Assembly: GCF_025854375.1 (NCBI RefSeq)
Contig: NZ_CP107575.1
Span: forward strand, 1,612,001 to 1,676,000
DNA: 64,000 nucleotides
Source of the DNA: Glutamicibacter sp. JL.03c
GTDB lineage: Bacteria; Actinomycetota; Actinomycetes; Actinomycetales; Micrococcaceae
Reading direction: 5' to 3'
Both the position numbers and the translations under genes were made by a program. The notes under the pieces are model-generated. The model was not told where the DNA came from. It worked only from the letters and a program-made list of their open reading frames with translations, and searched no databases. Positions 53,280-62,543 of the stretch are shown here, one piece after another. Every line of letters starts with the position of its first letter. The first letter of the stretch is position 1.

Positions 53280-53720
53280 ATGGGGCGAATCAGCAGGTTT
53301 GATCATATCGGTATTACCGTGGCGAATCTTGACGAGGTCACCAGATTCTTCGTCGCATTGGGCCTGAGCGTCGATGGGCGAGCCGATGGCCTGGAAGGCG
53401 AATTCCTGGAAACCGTTTGCGGCATCCCGGACTCCCGCACGAACATCGTGATGTTGAAGGCCCCGGATAGCGACGTGGGAATCGAGCTTTCCAGTTTTGA
53501 AAAGCCCGCGCATGGACCCGGGCAGCCCGAGGCCATGGCCAACGAACTGGGATTGCGATCCCTGGCCTTCGAAGTGGACGACCTGCGGGCTGCAGTGGCC
53601 GATCTGGAAAGTCAAGGTTATGGACTGATCGGCGGGATTGGCGAACACGAAGAGGTCTGGGCCATGGCTTATGTCCGTGGCCCTGAAGGGCTAATCGTCG
53701 CACTGGCACAGCGCCTGTGA
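53280..53720 (+). CDS. VOC family protein
   Basis: The 146-residue protein is a VOC domain: 'RFDHIGITVANLDEVTRFFVALGL' at the start, 'LGLRSLAFEVDDLRAAVADLES' in the middle and 'WAMAYVRGPEGLIVALAQRL' at the end. The His/His/Glu metal positions are partly kept (H in FDHIG; E in PEGLI). AAGGAG lies 6 bases before the ATG; the frame upstream of 53280 is open but has no family features. Confidence 0.85.
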   Translation: MGRISRFDHIGITVANLDEVTRFFVALGLSVDGRADGLEGEFLETVCGIPDSRTNIVMLKAPDSDVGIELSSFEKPAHGPGQPEAMANELGLRSLAFEVDDLRAAVADLESQGYGLIGGIGEHEEVWAMAYVRGPEGLIVALAQRL

Positions 53721-53739
53721 AAAGTGGTTAAAGAGCATC

Positions 53740-53773
53740 GGCGTCCGATGTCATTCACGAGACATCGGACGCC
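53740..53773. terminator. Hairpin terminator between VOC and fadE5-like genes
   Basis: Perfect 13-base arms (53740-53752, 53761-53773) with an 8-base loop, between convergent genes. Confidence 0.8.
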
Positions 53774-53782
53774 AACAATTAG

Positions 53783-55798
53783 CTAGGCGGAGGCTTTCTT
53801 CAGTGATTTCTCACTGATGGGAGCATTGTCGCTGGCACGCAGCTTCCGGAAGTACTCCATGGCTTCGTCCTGGCGTTCGGCTTCACCGCCGGAGGAAATG
53901 TCGGCCCGCAGGTGGTCCTGGGTGTAGCCGAAAGCATCAACCAGGTCCTGCGCGTGTGGACGCAGACGGGCGAGCAAGCGGTTGATGTAGCCAGGAAGCG
54001 TCCGTGCACGCTGCATCGACAGGTGGCCGTTGGCCAGGAACCAGCCGAGGTCCTCTTCAATGAGCGTCAGCGTGAATACGTCGCGCAGCCAAGTCAGCAC
54101 TTCTGCGGTGACTGGGTCCGAGATTTTCTCCAGCGCGGCGGTAAATGCTTCCCACCGCAAAAGTTGGCCGTGGTCGCGAGCCGCGGAAATCAGCAGCTCC
54201 TGGTTGTCGTTGAAGGCCTGGGCGGACTTGGCTGGATCCTTTCCGGCGGCGCGAAGCGCGTTGGCCACTTCTGCGACCTTGGCATTGATCCGGTCGGTGA
54301 GCAATGCACGCTGATTGGCTGAATCCTTGAAGAAGTTCGCGCTCTTGCGTTCATCCGAGATGTCAACCAATGCTTGGCCGACACTGCGCAGCCCCGAACG
54401 GTGCAAGGCGGTGTTTCCGACTTGCTTTGCTGCATACAGCGCCATGGCTCCGGTATCCAGCTTGCGGAATTCGGCAGCGTAGTCGGTGAGCAGGCGCTTT
54501 CCCACGAGCTGCAACAGCACATTGTTGTCGCCCTCGAAGGTGACGTAGACATCCAGATCTTGGTAGAGCTGGGTGAACCGGTTCTTGGCAATGAATCCGG
54601 AACCGCCGCAAGCTTCACGGCATTCCTGCAACGTATCCAAAGCATCCCACGTGCTCAATGGCTTCAAGGCGGCCGCCAGGGTTTCCAAATCCTGACGGTC
54701 GGCATCGCTGTCGGCGCGTCCTGAGAAAACGGCATCAAATTTATCGAGCAGCCCGTCATGGGCGAAGGAAGAAGCATAGGTGCGCGCCAGACGGGTAATC
54801 AGGCGACGCTGGTGACGCTGGTAATCCAGGAGAGTGGTTTCCTCGGTGTCCGAAGTCGAGTTGAACTGCCGGCGCTGGTTGCCATAGGTCACAGCAATCT
54901 GCAGGCCGATCTTCGAAGCGCTGGTCGCTGCACCATCCAGGGAAACTCGACCCTGCACCAACGTGCCGAGCATGGTGAAGAAGCGGCGGCCCGGCGAAGG
55001 GATAGGCGAGCTGTAGGAACCGTCAGCGGCGACATTGCCGTAGCGGTTGAGCAGGTTGGTGCGTGGAACGCGCACATTGGTGAAATGCAGTCGTCCGTTG
55101 TCGATGCCGTTCAGCCCGCCTTTGAGGCCATCGTCTCCGCCGCCGATGCCCGGCAGGAAGTTGCCCTGCTCATCGCGGATCGGTACGTAGAAGCAGTGGA
55201 CGCCATGATTCACGCCCTTGGTGATGAGTTGCGCGAAAACGGTTGCCGCTTTGCCATGCAATGCGGCGTTGCCCAGGTACTCTTTCCAGGTTGCCTTAAA
55301 CGGGGTGTGGACGATGAATTCTTCGGTTTCCTCGTCGTAGGTTGCGGTGGTGGCCACCGAAGCCACATCCGAGCCGTGGCCGATCTCGGTCATGGCGAAA
55401 GCACCTGGGGTTTTCAGGCTCATGGCATCTGGAAGCCACTTGGCGTGGTGCTCTTCGGTGCCCAGATGCAGAATGGCTCCGGCGAAGAGCCCCCATTGGA
55501 CACCGGCCTTGATCTGGAGGGAAGGGTCGGCGGCAACTAGTTCCTCGAAAGAGGCGATGGACCCGCCGTGGTCGTCATAGCCACCGAATTTTGTCGGGAA
55601 TGCCCGCTGAACGGCTTCCTCGTTAACCAGGAGGCCTAGCTGGCCCAAGACACGTTCGCGGTGCTCGTCCATGCCCAGCTGCGGATCACGCTGAAGCTCA
55701 GGTCGGGCGGCGCGAGCACGGGAGGCCTTGCGGATTTCGGCGTAAGGGCCGAGCAGCTGTTCGGCCAGATCGGTGACGTTGATGCGGTTCTCGCTCAT
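53783..55798 (-). CDS. Long acyl-CoA dehydrogenase (FadE5/ACOX-like)
   Basis: The 671-residue FAD enzyme has the acyl-CoA dehydrogenase/oxidase motifs 'AMTEIGHGSDVASVATTATY', 'HTPFKATWKEYLGNAALHGK', 'GGLNGIDNGRLHFTNVRVPR' and 'REACGGSGFIAKNRF'. The C-terminal 200 residues are an extra helical domain, as in acyl-CoA oxidases. It would make the trans-2-enoyl-CoA in beta-oxidation. The ATG at 55798 is chosen by GAAAGG 6 bases upstream. It lies 47 bases after the TetR gene and opposite the fadA-fabG-MaoC operon. Confidence 0.91.
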   Translation of the reverse strand: MSENRINVTDLAEQLLGPYAEIRKASRARAARPELQRDPQLGMDEHRERVLGQLGLLVNEEAVQRAFPTKFGGYDDHGGSIASFEELVAADPSLQIKAGVQWGLFAGAILHLGTEEHHAKWLPDAMSLKTPGAFAMTEIGHGSDVASVATTATYDEETEEFIVHTPFKATWKEYLGNAALHGKAATVFAQLITKGVNHGVHCFYVPIRDEQGNFLPGIGGGDDGLKGGLNGIDNGRLHFTNVRVPRTNLLNRYGNVAADGSYSSPIPSPGRRFFTMLGTLVQGRVSLDGAATSASKIGLQIAVTYGNQRRQFNSTSDTEETTLLDYQRHQRRLITRLARTYASSFAHDGLLDKFDAVFSGRADSDADRQDLETLAAALKPLSTWDALDTLQECREACGGSGFIAKNRFTQLYQDLDVYVTFEGDNNVLLQLVGKRLLTDYAAEFRKLDTGAMALYAAKQVGNTALHRSGLRSVGQALVDISDERKSANFFKDSANQRALLTDRINAKVAEVANALRAAGKDPAKSAQAFNDNQELLISAARDHGQLLRWEAFTAALEKISDPVTAEVLTWLRDVFTLTLIEEDLGWFLANGHLSMQRARTLPGYINRLLARLRPHAQDLVDAFGYTQDHLRADISSGGEAERQDEAMEYFRKLRASDNAPISEKSLKKASA

Positions 55799-55845
55799 GA
55801 CGTGCCTTTCATTCTGTGTTGAGTCGGATGTTGATGCTTTGTTTC

Positions 55846-56514
55846 TCATGCGTTCTTCACGTCGGAAGTCGAGGCGATGCCGTAGGCCAACCAGTTGGTC
55901 AATTCCTGGGCCATGGTTTCGAGATTCGGCTTTGAGTCTGATTCCGGTTGGCGCAACCACTGTTCTCCTGCTGCTCGGACCATGCCAAGGGCAGCTCGTG
56001 GCCAGAACCCCAGGGCGGCAGTCGTGGCTTTTTGGTCATAGAGCTTCAGCAGCCGCACACTGATCAGTTCCGAGGCTTCATCGAAGAAATCGTTGAGTGC
56101 CCCAGCGGATTCGCCATCTGCCGAGCGTTGCGCGCCGGTGACGAAGTAGTAGAGGTTGGGGCTGTTGGTAGCCAGTTCAAGATAGGCCGTGACCATCGCG
56201 TGCAAGGAACTGAGTTCCTGGTCCTTGGCCAGCGCCGCGGCGATGACGCGGTCGCGGAAATCGTTGATGACTTTGGCGCTCAAAGCCTGGCGCAGCCCTT
56301 CTTTGTCTCCGAAGTACCGGTAATAGACGGGTTTGGATGTTTTCGCATGGCTGGCGATGTCTTCCATGGATACCTGAGGCCCCAGCTTGTGCACGGCCTT
56401 GCGTGCGAGCTTGAGCAGTTCCTCGTGGCGGGCGGTGCGATGCGCGTGCCAGCGCACGGCCCGGCCGTCAGTTTCACCATCTATTACTTCCGTGATCTTG
56501 TTCACGTTACTCAC
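55846..56514 (-). CDS. TetR-family regulator of the fatty acid cluster
   Basis: The 222-residue protein has the TetR helix-turn-helix 'VSMEDIASHAKTSKPVYYRY' with 'FGDKEGLRQALS', and a long ligand domain. The GTG start is supported by the overlapping divergent promoter region. It is followed by the long acyl-CoA dehydrogenase and lies opposite the fadA-fabG-MaoC operon, so it probably represses both and is released by an acyl-CoA (inference). Confidence 0.87.
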   Translation of the reverse strand: MSNVNKITEVIDGETDGRAVRWHAHRTARHEELLKLARKAVHKLGPQVSMEDIASHAKTSKPVYYRYFGDKEGLRQALSAKVINDFRDRVIAAALAKDQELSSLHAMVTAYLELATNSPNLYYFVTGAQRSADGESAGALNDFFDEASELISVRLLKLYDQKATTAALGFWPRAALGMVRAAGEQWLRQPESDSKPNLETMAQELTNWLAYGIASTSDVKNA

Positions 56515-56541
56515 AGTATCATGTACTCTTGGTTACAGTAA
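56506..56541. promoter_or_regulatory. Possible TetR operator in the divergent fatty acid promoter
   Basis: AGTATCATGTACT (56515-56527) is a short inverted repeat (AGTA/TACT), and TTACT (56507-56511) faces AGTAA (56537-56541). Both are inside the gap between the GTG of TetR (56514) and the fadA start. The weak symmetry makes the exact site uncertain. Confidence 0.35.
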
Positions 56542-56577
56542 TAGGAGTCACAACAATCCATGCAGGAGTTTTTGAAC

Positions 56578-57873
56578 ATGACCCAGCAGTCCGTGCGCAA
56601 TGCCGTGATTATCGGTGGCAATCGCATCCCCTTTGCTCGTTCCAACACCGCCTACGTCAACGCGTCGAACCAAGACATGTTCACCGCCGCACTTGAAGGT
56701 CTGGTCGCCCGCTTCGGATTGCAAGGCGAGCGCATGGGCGCTGTCAGCGGCGGCGCTGTGTTGAAGCATTCCAAGGATTTCAACCTCATTCGCGAATCAG
56801 TGCTCGGGTCCTCATTGGACCCGGCTACTCCCGCTTACGATGTGCAGATGGCCTGTGCCACCGGCATGGAAGCCATTGGCGCACTGGCCAATAAGATCAA
56901 GCTGGGTCAGTTGGAATCAGCCATTGGCGGCGGCGTTGATACAACTTCAGATGCGCCAATTGCTGTTTCAGAATCCCTGCGCGCAGTCCTGCTTGAACTT
57001 TCACGGGCACGCCGCACGAAGGATAAGCTGAAGGCGCTGGCTAAGATCCGCCCTGCGCACTTGGCCCCTTCGGCCCCTGGAACCGGCGAGCCGCGCACTG
57101 GATTGTCGATGGGGGACCATCAGGCCTTGACCACGAAGGCCTGGGCAATCACCCGGGAAGCGCAGGACGAACTGGCCCTGGCCAGCCACAAGAACCTTGC
57201 AGCGGCCTATGACCGTGGCTTCTTCAATGATCTTGTGACCCCTTTCAACGGCCTAGCCAAGGACAACAACCTGCGCGCCGATTCAACCCTTGAGAAGTTG
57301 GCCAAGCTGAAGCCAGCGTTCGGCAAGAACCTGGGCGAAGAGGCCACCATGACTGCCGGCAACTCGACCCCGCTGACCGATGGTGCCTCGGCGGTCCTTT
57401 TGGGCAGCGAAGATTATGCGCGCAGCCATGACCTTCCGATGCTCGCCAACTTTGTTGATTTCGAAGCCGCGGCGGTGGACTTTGTCCATGGCGCCGAAGG
57501 GCTGCTCATGGCACCGGCCTATGCCACGGCCCGGATGCTGCAACGGAATAACCTCACCTTGCAGGACTTCGATTTCTATGAGATCCATGAAGCCTTCGCT
57601 GGCACCGTGCTTTCAACGCTCAAGGCATGGGAAGACGAAGAATTCTGCCGTGGAAAGCTGGGACTCGACGCTCCGCTAGGAGCAATCGACCGGGCCAAGC
57701 TGAACGTCAACGGCTCCTCGCTGGCCGCCGGACACCCCTTCGCCGCCACCGGCGGACGCATCATCGCCAGCACGGCAAAGATGCTTCACGAGAAGGGCTC
57801 GGGCCGTGCGCTCATTTCCGTTTGCGCCGCAGGCGGACAGGGCGTTGTCGCAATCTTGGAGGCCCGTAGCTAA
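56578..57873 (+). CDS. fadA: Acetyl-CoA C-acyltransferase (thiolase)
   Basis: This thiolase of 431 residues splits 3-ketoacyl-CoA. The catalytic cysteine is in 'QMACATGMEAIGALA', and the C-terminal motifs are 'EIHEAFAGTVLSTL', 'NVNGSSLAAGHPFAATGGR' and 'SVCAAGGQGVVAILE' (second active Cys). The ATG at 56578 has AGGAG 10 bases upstream; an ATG at 56560 with GGAG is possible. It is the counterpart of mycobacterial FadA2. Its stop overlaps the next start by one base (TAATG). Confidence 0.93.
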   Translation: MTQQSVRNAVIIGGNRIPFARSNTAYVNASNQDMFTAALEGLVARFGLQGERMGAVSGGAVLKHSKDFNLIRESVLGSSLDPATPAYDVQMACATGMEAIGALANKIKLGQLESAIGGGVDTTSDAPIAVSESLRAVLLELSRARRTKDKLKALAKIRPAHLAPSAPGTGEPRTGLSMGDHQALTTKAWAITREAQDELALASHKNLAAAYDRGFFNDLVTPFNGLAKDNNLRADSTLEKLAKLKPAFGKNLGEEATMTAGNSTPLTDGASAVLLGSEDYARSHDLPMLANFVDFEAAAVDFVHGAEGLLMAPAYATARMLQRNNLTLQDFDFYEIHEAFAGTVLSTLKAWEDEEFCRGKLGLDAPLGAIDRAKLNVNGSSLAAGHPFAATGGRIIASTAKMLHEKGSGRALISVCAAGGQGVVAILEARS

Positions 57874-59210
57874 TGGCTGATAAGTACATGGAGCTCGTGA
57901 ACTCCGGAGCCACGAAAAAACTGGCTAAGCTCTTGGGCCTTCCTCGTCCGCCGCGCTTGCGGCGCTATGCGCCAGAAAGCCCATTGCTGCCAGGCCCATT
58001 GCTGGTGCTCGGAGCGTCGGCCCACGCACAAGAATTAAGCGACGTCCTGGTCTCTTGGGGGCTGGATGTTCGTCGTCACGACGCGGGAGGCGCGAAACTC
58101 GGCGGCATCCTCGTGCTGCTTGACGAGGTGGAGCATCCGCAGTCCCTGTCGCCCGTGATGCTCAGCGCCGGCCGTGCGCTTCGCCAGCTCTTGCCAGGCT
58201 CGCGGGTGGTTTCCATGTCGCGTCCGGCCACGGCTCAAGATGCTCCGGCCACCGCCGCCGTGCGACAGGGCATCGATGGGGCCATCCGTTCGCTCGGGCG
58301 CGAAATGCGCGGTGGCTCCACCGCAAATGGCATCGTGCTTGAAGAATCCACTACGCCAGTCAGTCCTAGTGCGTTGGCCGCGTTGCACTTCTTCTTCTCG
58401 GGGCGCAGCGCTTATATCGATGGCCAGTTCCTGACAGTGCGTACCGGGGACGGGACACTGCCGGCAGACTTCGCACTGCCACTGGCAGGGAAAGTCGCCG
58501 TGGTCACCGGAGCGGCGCGCGGAATCGGCGCGGCAATCGCCCGCACCCTGGCCCGTGATGGCGCCCAGGTTGTGGTTGTGGACATGCCGCAGGCCGGCGA
58601 CTCGCTGGCCAAGGTCGCGAATACCATCGGCGCCACCACCCTTCAACTGGATGTCACCGCGCCAGATGCGGCGCAACAGATCATGGAACACGCGCTCGGG
58701 CGTCATGGTTCGCTGGACATCGTGGTTCATAACGCCGGCATCACCCGGGACAAATTGCTGGCCAATATGGACGCTGGGCGCTGGGACTCGGTGATCGCCG
58801 TGAACATCGCCTCGCAATTGCGCATGAATGAAGCGTTCTTGGCAGCAAAGCTGCCTAACTTGCGCATTGTCTCGCTGGCATCCACCTCGGGCATCGCAGG
58901 CAACCGGGGACAGACAAACTATGCCGCGTCCAAGGGCGGCGTCATCGGAATGGTGCGCTCCAGCGCCAAGCTGTTCGCGGAACAAGGCGGGTCCATTGCC
59001 GCGGTCGCACCAGGATTCATCGAAACCGAGATGACGGCCAAGATTCCATTGGGCACCCGTACGGTGGCACGCATGCTCCTTCCCTCGCTGATGCAGGGAG
59101 GCCTGCCGGAAGACGTGGCCGAAGCAATTAGCTTCCTCGGTTCAGATGCAGCGGCAGGCCTGAATGGGCAGGTGCTTCGAGTGTGTGGCCAGTCGCTGGT
59201 TGGTGCATAA
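57873..59210 (+). CDS. Two-domain 3-oxoacyl reductase (FabG4 type)
   Basis: The 445-residue protein has an N-terminal half that looks like a degenerate Rossmann domain (residues 1-205, 'PGPLLVLGASAHAQELSDVL') and a C-terminal SDR domain with 'VAVVTGAARGIGAAIARTLA', 'NAGITRDKLLANMD' and the catalytic 'YAASKGG'. This high-molecular-weight FabG layout matches mycobacterial FabG4, which reduces 3-oxoacyl-CoA with NADH. It is co-transcribed with fadA and followed by a MaoC-type hydratase. Confidence 0.9.
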   Translation: MADKYMELVNSGATKKLAKLLGLPRPPRLRRYAPESPLLPGPLLVLGASAHAQELSDVLVSWGLDVRRHDAGGAKLGGILVLLDEVEHPQSLSPVMLSAGRALRQLLPGSRVVSMSRPATAQDAPATAAVRQGIDGAIRSLGREMRGGSTANGIVLEESTTPVSPSALAALHFFFSGRSAYIDGQFLTVRTGDGTLPADFALPLAGKVAVVTGAARGIGAAIARTLARDGAQVVVVDMPQAGDSLAKVANTIGATTLQLDVTAPDAAQQIMEHALGRHGSLDIVVHNAGITRDKLLANMDAGRWDSVIAVNIASQLRMNEAFLAAKLPNLRIVSLASTSGIAGNRGQTNYAASKGGVIGMVRSSAKLFAEQGGSIAAVAPGFIETEMTAKIPLGTRTVARMLLPSLMQGGLPEDVAEAISFLGSDAAAGLNGQVLRVCGQSLVGA

Positions 59211-60068
59211 GTGGGCGCCCTGATCGTTTCCGAAATCCCTTCAATGGCCTCGGTGTACGCCAAGGCGGCCAAAACGCTGGGACGCAAGCCTAAGAACCCG
59301 GTACTTCCACAGACTGTGTTGGTATTCCAAGGCGCGCAGGCGCAGCGGGGGAAGCTCAACGAGTTCCGAAAGGCCGTAGGGGCGCCGATGAACGCGGTGT
59401 TGCCTAGCCTTTATGTGCACTCCTTGGCCTTCCCGCTGGCCATGTCCTTGATGCTTCGCGATGATTTCCCGCTGCCGCTATTGGGCATGATCCATTTGGG
59501 CAACCATGTCGATGTGGCTCAGCCTCTTGGCGAGGACGAGGTCTTCGATATAGAGGTCCACAGCGAGAATCTGAATTCACACGCAAAAGGCGCCACCTGC
59601 GATCTGGTGATCCGGATTGTCGCCGACGGCCACGACCGCATGATCTTGCGCAGCACATTCCTGGCCAAGGGCGTGAAGTTCCCGGGCGAAGAGCCAGTCC
59701 GAAGTGAACGAAGAGTCTTCGACGCTCCGGTTCGCACCGCCCACTGGAAACTTGATGCAGGCACCGGTCGTCGATGGGCGAACGTTGCAGGGGACTACAA
59801 CCCGATCCATTTGTCGGGCCTGAGTGCCAAGGCCCTTGGAATGCCTGCCGCGATTGCCCACGGCATTTACCTGGCAGCGCGTGCCTTGGCCGGTATCGAG
59901 CCCGCGCAGCACAGCTACTCGTGGACTGTCGAATTCAAGACGCCGGTGGTTTTGCCGGCTGCCGTTGACTTGGCCTTCGAGCCAACCGCGGATGGTTTCC
60001 TCGTTAACGCGTGGCATGCGCGCAAGGGCAAGCCGCACTTCGAATTGGTGCTCAATCGCACCGGTTAG
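59211..60068 (+). CDS. MaoC-like acyl-CoA dehydratase (HtdX type)
   Basis: The 285-residue protein has two hot-dog folds. The first half (residues 1-140) is inactive-looking, and the second has the hydratase motif around 'GDYNPIHLSGLSAKALGMPAAIAHGIYLA' (quoted in part: 'GDYNPIHLSGLSAK'), with the catalytic Asp and His. It would hydrate trans-2-enoyl-CoA. It is the counterpart of mycobacterial HtdX. GTG start right after the TAA of the FabG4 gene. A hairpin ends the operon. Confidence 0.9.
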   Translation: MGALIVSEIPSMASVYAKAAKTLGRKPKNPVLPQTVLVFQGAQAQRGKLNEFRKAVGAPMNAVLPSLYVHSLAFPLAMSLMLRDDFPLPLLGMIHLGNHVDVAQPLGEDEVFDIEVHSENLNSHAKGATCDLVIRIVADGHDRMILRSTFLAKGVKFPGEEPVRSERRVFDAPVRTAHWKLDAGTGRRWANVAGDYNPIHLSGLSAKALGMPAAIAHGIYLAARALAGIEPAQHSYSWTVEFKTPVVLPAAVDLAFEPTADGFLVNAWHARKGKPHFELVLNRTG

Positions 60069-60078
60069 TAGCGTAATG

Positions 60079-60118
60079 AGTTCTGGTCTTCAATCAGCGA
60101 TGGTTGAAGGCCAGAACT
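60079..60118. terminator. Hairpin terminator between convergent MaoC and mshA genes
   Basis: Arms at 60079-60096 and 60101-60118 pair over 18 bases with two G-U pairs; TTTC follows. Confidence 0.75.
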
Positions 60119-60124
60119 TTCTAA

Positions 60125-61315
60125 TCAGAGCTGGAGCTGCGACTGGGCCATCCGGTAGCTGGCGAGAGTGGCCACCGCAGCGCGCTCCCAGGTGAACAGC
60201 CCAGAATGCTCCAAGGCTCCATGGCCTGCGGCTGTCACCTCATCAGGATTTTGGGCCAGCTCGACAAGTCTGCGAGCCCACAGGGAAGCATCCGGTTCCG
60301 GCATCAGCCACCCGGATCGTCGGTCATTCACGGCGTAGGCAAGCCCTCCGACTGCATTTGCCATCACTGGTGTACCGCACGCCTGGGCCTCTGCGGCCAC
60401 CAAGCCGAAAGTCTCGGACAAAGAAGGAACAGCGACTATGTCGGCGTTGGCAAAGACCAGCGCTAGTTTGGCCGGTTCCAAGGGATCGTAGAAGCGGACG
60501 ACGTCGCTCAGATCCTGCCTCTTGGCGAGGGATTCCAAGTCGTAGTCGGCAGATCCCGACATCGCGCCGAATAACGAAGCGGTAATGCGCAACTCCGGAT
60601 GGCTGCGCCGGGCGATCCCCATTGCTTCAAGCAGCAAGTGGGCTCCCTTGAGCGGCTGCAAGCGACCTGCATAGACCAGATGCAGATCATCCTCGCCCAG
60701 GGGCCTGCGCAATTTGTCCTGGTCCGGGTGGAAAATCCGGTGATTCACCCCTGGCAGCACGACATCTAATTTGCTGGATTCCACGTCGTAAAAGCGTGCC
60801 AATTGCTTGGCTTCAACGGGAGTATTGGCGATGATGCGTGCGCATTCAGCAAGCAGCAGCTTCTCGGCTTCTTTGCGATTTCCCGGCTCGGCAATACCCG
60901 ATTCATGCTCCTTGGCAGCGGCCGAGGTATGCATCGAAACCAACAGGGGCGCGGACCATTGCTCAGCGAGCTGGAGTCCGACCATTCCCGACAGCCAATA
61001 ATGAGCGTGAACGATATCGAACTTCAGTCCCTGCGAATGTGCGGAGACTTCTTGCACAGCAGGGGCGATGATCTCCGGGAGCTCTTCCTTCGACAGAGTT
61101 TGCTCAGCCGCTACCTGGACCTCGTGCATCCACACGCCTTCACCAACCTGAAGAGACCGTGATTCCGAAGCGGTCCGCGTGATCATGTGCACTTCGTGGC
61201 CTAAAGCCCCCAATGCGAAGGAGAGGTTCTGAATGTACACGTTCATGCCGCCGGCGTCGCCTGAGCCTGGTTGCTGCATCGGTGAAGTATGCAGGGAAAG
61301 CATGGCAATGCGCAT
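60125..61315 (-). CDS. mshA: D-inositol-3-phosphate glycosyltransferase
   Basis: MshA joins UDP-GlcNAc to inositol-3-phosphate, the first step in mycothiol synthesis. The 396-residue GT4 enzyme has the MshA hallmark 'MLSLHTSPMQQPGSGDAGG' and 'MNVYIQNLSFALGALGHEV' at the N-terminus, 'DIVHAHYWLSGMVG' in the first domain and 'VYAGRLQPLKGAHLLLEAM' and 'PSLSETFGLVAAEAQACGTP' in the second. CTGGAG lies 8 bases before the ATG. It is convergent with the MaoC gene. Confidence 0.94.
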   Translation of the reverse strand: MRIAMLSLHTSPMQQPGSGDAGGMNVYIQNLSFALGALGHEVHMITRTASESRSLQVGEGVWMHEVQVAAEQTLSKEELPEIIAPAVQEVSAHSQGLKFDIVHAHYWLSGMVGLQLAEQWSAPLLVSMHTSAAAKEHESGIAEPGNRKEAEKLLLAECARIIANTPVEAKQLARFYDVESSKLDVVLPGVNHRIFHPDQDKLRRPLGEDDLHLVYAGRLQPLKGAHLLLEAMGIARRSHPELRITASLFGAMSGSADYDLESLAKRQDLSDVVRFYDPLEPAKLALVFANADIVAVPSLSETFGLVAAEAQACGTPVMANAVGGLAYAVNDRRSGWLMPEPDASLWARRLVELAQNPDEVTAAGHGALEHSGLFTWERAAVATLASYRMAQSQLQL

Positions 61316-61381
61316 GTGATTGGCTCCAGGAAAAGTCGGGGGAGACGGGATACTCGGCGTGGCTATCCAGAATTGATGCTA

Positions 61382-62359
61382 TCAAGAAGCTAGCCCTAGC
61401 ATCGTGGAATTTGCAGCCGTCCACCGCTCAACCATCGTTGCTCCGCCATGAGCGTCGTTTTCGCAAATCTGCAGCTCCGATCCCGGCCAAGCCCGATGCA
61501 GTTTCCACGCGGTGGCCACCGGGCTTGAAACATCATGTCGCCCATGGATGAAGATGGCCGGCAGGTGCTTCACGCGGTCGATCTGTTGCAGGATCGGCGG
61601 TTGGCAAAAGCCGTCGTTAGACCAGAAGTGCGTCGTGAGCCGGGTCATCGAATGCCGGAAATCCTGGTCACTCCATCGTGGATCGCGAGTCACTGACCCG
61701 CTGCCAAGGGAAATATGGGTATCTTCCCAGAGTGCCCACTCCAAGGATGCGGCATCTCGAAGAACAGAGTCTGAATTCGCCAGTAACCGCGCATAGGAAT
61801 CGATCAGGCTTTTTGAGCCTGATTCGTATTCCGGATCGTAGTCGCGGGCAAATTTCTCAAGGCGTTCCCAGGCCTCGGGAAAAATTGAGCCGACGGTTTC
61901 GGTGATCCATTGGACTTCGTCCCTGCTGGTGGTAGTCACGGCGAAGAGCACTTGGCCGTGAACCCGTTCTGGGTGCGCTTGGGCATAAGCCAACGCCAGA
62001 GTTGAGCCCCATGACACCCCGTTCAGGATCCATTTGTCGATGCCGCGGGCGATGCGCAGGGCTTTAATGTCTTGGATCATTTTCTGCATTGTGAAGTGAT
62101 CTGAGGGAACTGCGAGGTCGGCTGCTGTTGGTGTCGAGCGTCCGCAACCTCGTTGTTCAAACCCGATCAGCCTGGTTCGGGGCAGATCCCAGCGCTGGCG
62201 ATACCCGGAGTTCCCCAGAGTCCCACCCGGTCCGCCGTGTAAATGCAAGGCTGGAATACCCTCGGGAGAGCCAAATTCTTCCCAATACAATCTGCTGCCG
62301 TCGCCCACTGGGAGAAAGCCGTGCTCGCGAGGATTATTGAAATGAACCGAGGAATCCAT
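61382..62359 (-). CDS. pip: Prolyl aminopeptidase (S33 alpha/beta-hydrolase)
   Basis: The 325-residue protein has the oxyanion motif 'HGGPGGT' (41-47), the nucleophile elbow 'GVSWGS' (S116) and the late Asp/His pair seen as 'IFIHGRHDVSSP' and 'NDAHGG'. 'EQRGCGRS' is typical for proline iminopeptidases, which remove N-terminal proline. Read on the minus strand, TAAAGT lies exactly 6 bases before the ATG, fitting a leaderless transcript; no ribosome site is present. Confidence 0.9.
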   Translation of the reverse strand: MDSSVHFNNPREHGFLPVGDGSRLYWEEFGSPEGIPALHLHGGPGGTLGNSGYRQRWDLPRTRLIGFEQRGCGRSTPTAADLAVPSDHFTMQKMIQDIKALRIARGIDKWILNGVSWGSTLALAYAQAHPERVHGQVLFAVTTTSRDEVQWITETVGSIFPEAWERLEKFARDYDPEYESGSKSLIDSYARLLANSDSVLRDAASLEWALWEDTHISLGSGSVTRDPRWSDQDFRHSMTRLTTHFWSNDGFCQPPILQQIDRVKHLPAIFIHGRHDVSSPVATAWKLHRAWPGSELQICENDAHGGATMVERWTAANSTMLGLAS

Positions 62360-62365
62360 ATCTGA

Positions 62366-62371
62366 ACTTTA
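62366..62371 (-). promoter_or_regulatory. -10 box (TAAAGT) of pip, leaderless type
   Basis: TAAAGT, then TCAGAT, then the ATG at 62359. Confidence 0.5.
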
Positions 62372-62418
62372 TGCGAGGCACAGGCAATTGGCAGTGTTTT
62401 CGAGTGGCACATAAAAAG

Positions 62419-62452
62419 AAATTCCCGGTTGACCAAAGTCAACCGGGAATTT
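62419..62452 (-). terminator. Terminator of the tRNA-Leu gene
   Basis: Perfect 15-base arms (62419-62433, 62438-62452) with a CAAA loop; on the minus strand TTTCTTTTTATG follows. Confidence 0.88.
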
Positions 62453-62458
62453 CACCTG

Positions 62459-62543
62459 TGCGCGAAAGGGGACTTGAACCCCTACCCTCTTATCGAGGAC
62501 TAGCACCTCAAGCTAGCGCGTCTACCTATTCCGCCACCCGCGC
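62459..62543 (-). tRNA. tRNA-Leu (GAG)
   Basis: The 85-base minus-strand gene folds with acceptor stem GCGCGGG against TTTCGCGC, a long variable arm, and anticodon stem-loop CTAGC-TTGAGGT-GCTAG (anticodon GAG). The T-arm reads AGGGGTTCAAGTCCCCT. CCA is not encoded. It decodes CUC and CUU. A possible -10 box, TAAAGT (minus strand), is at 62588-62593. Confidence 0.95.
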
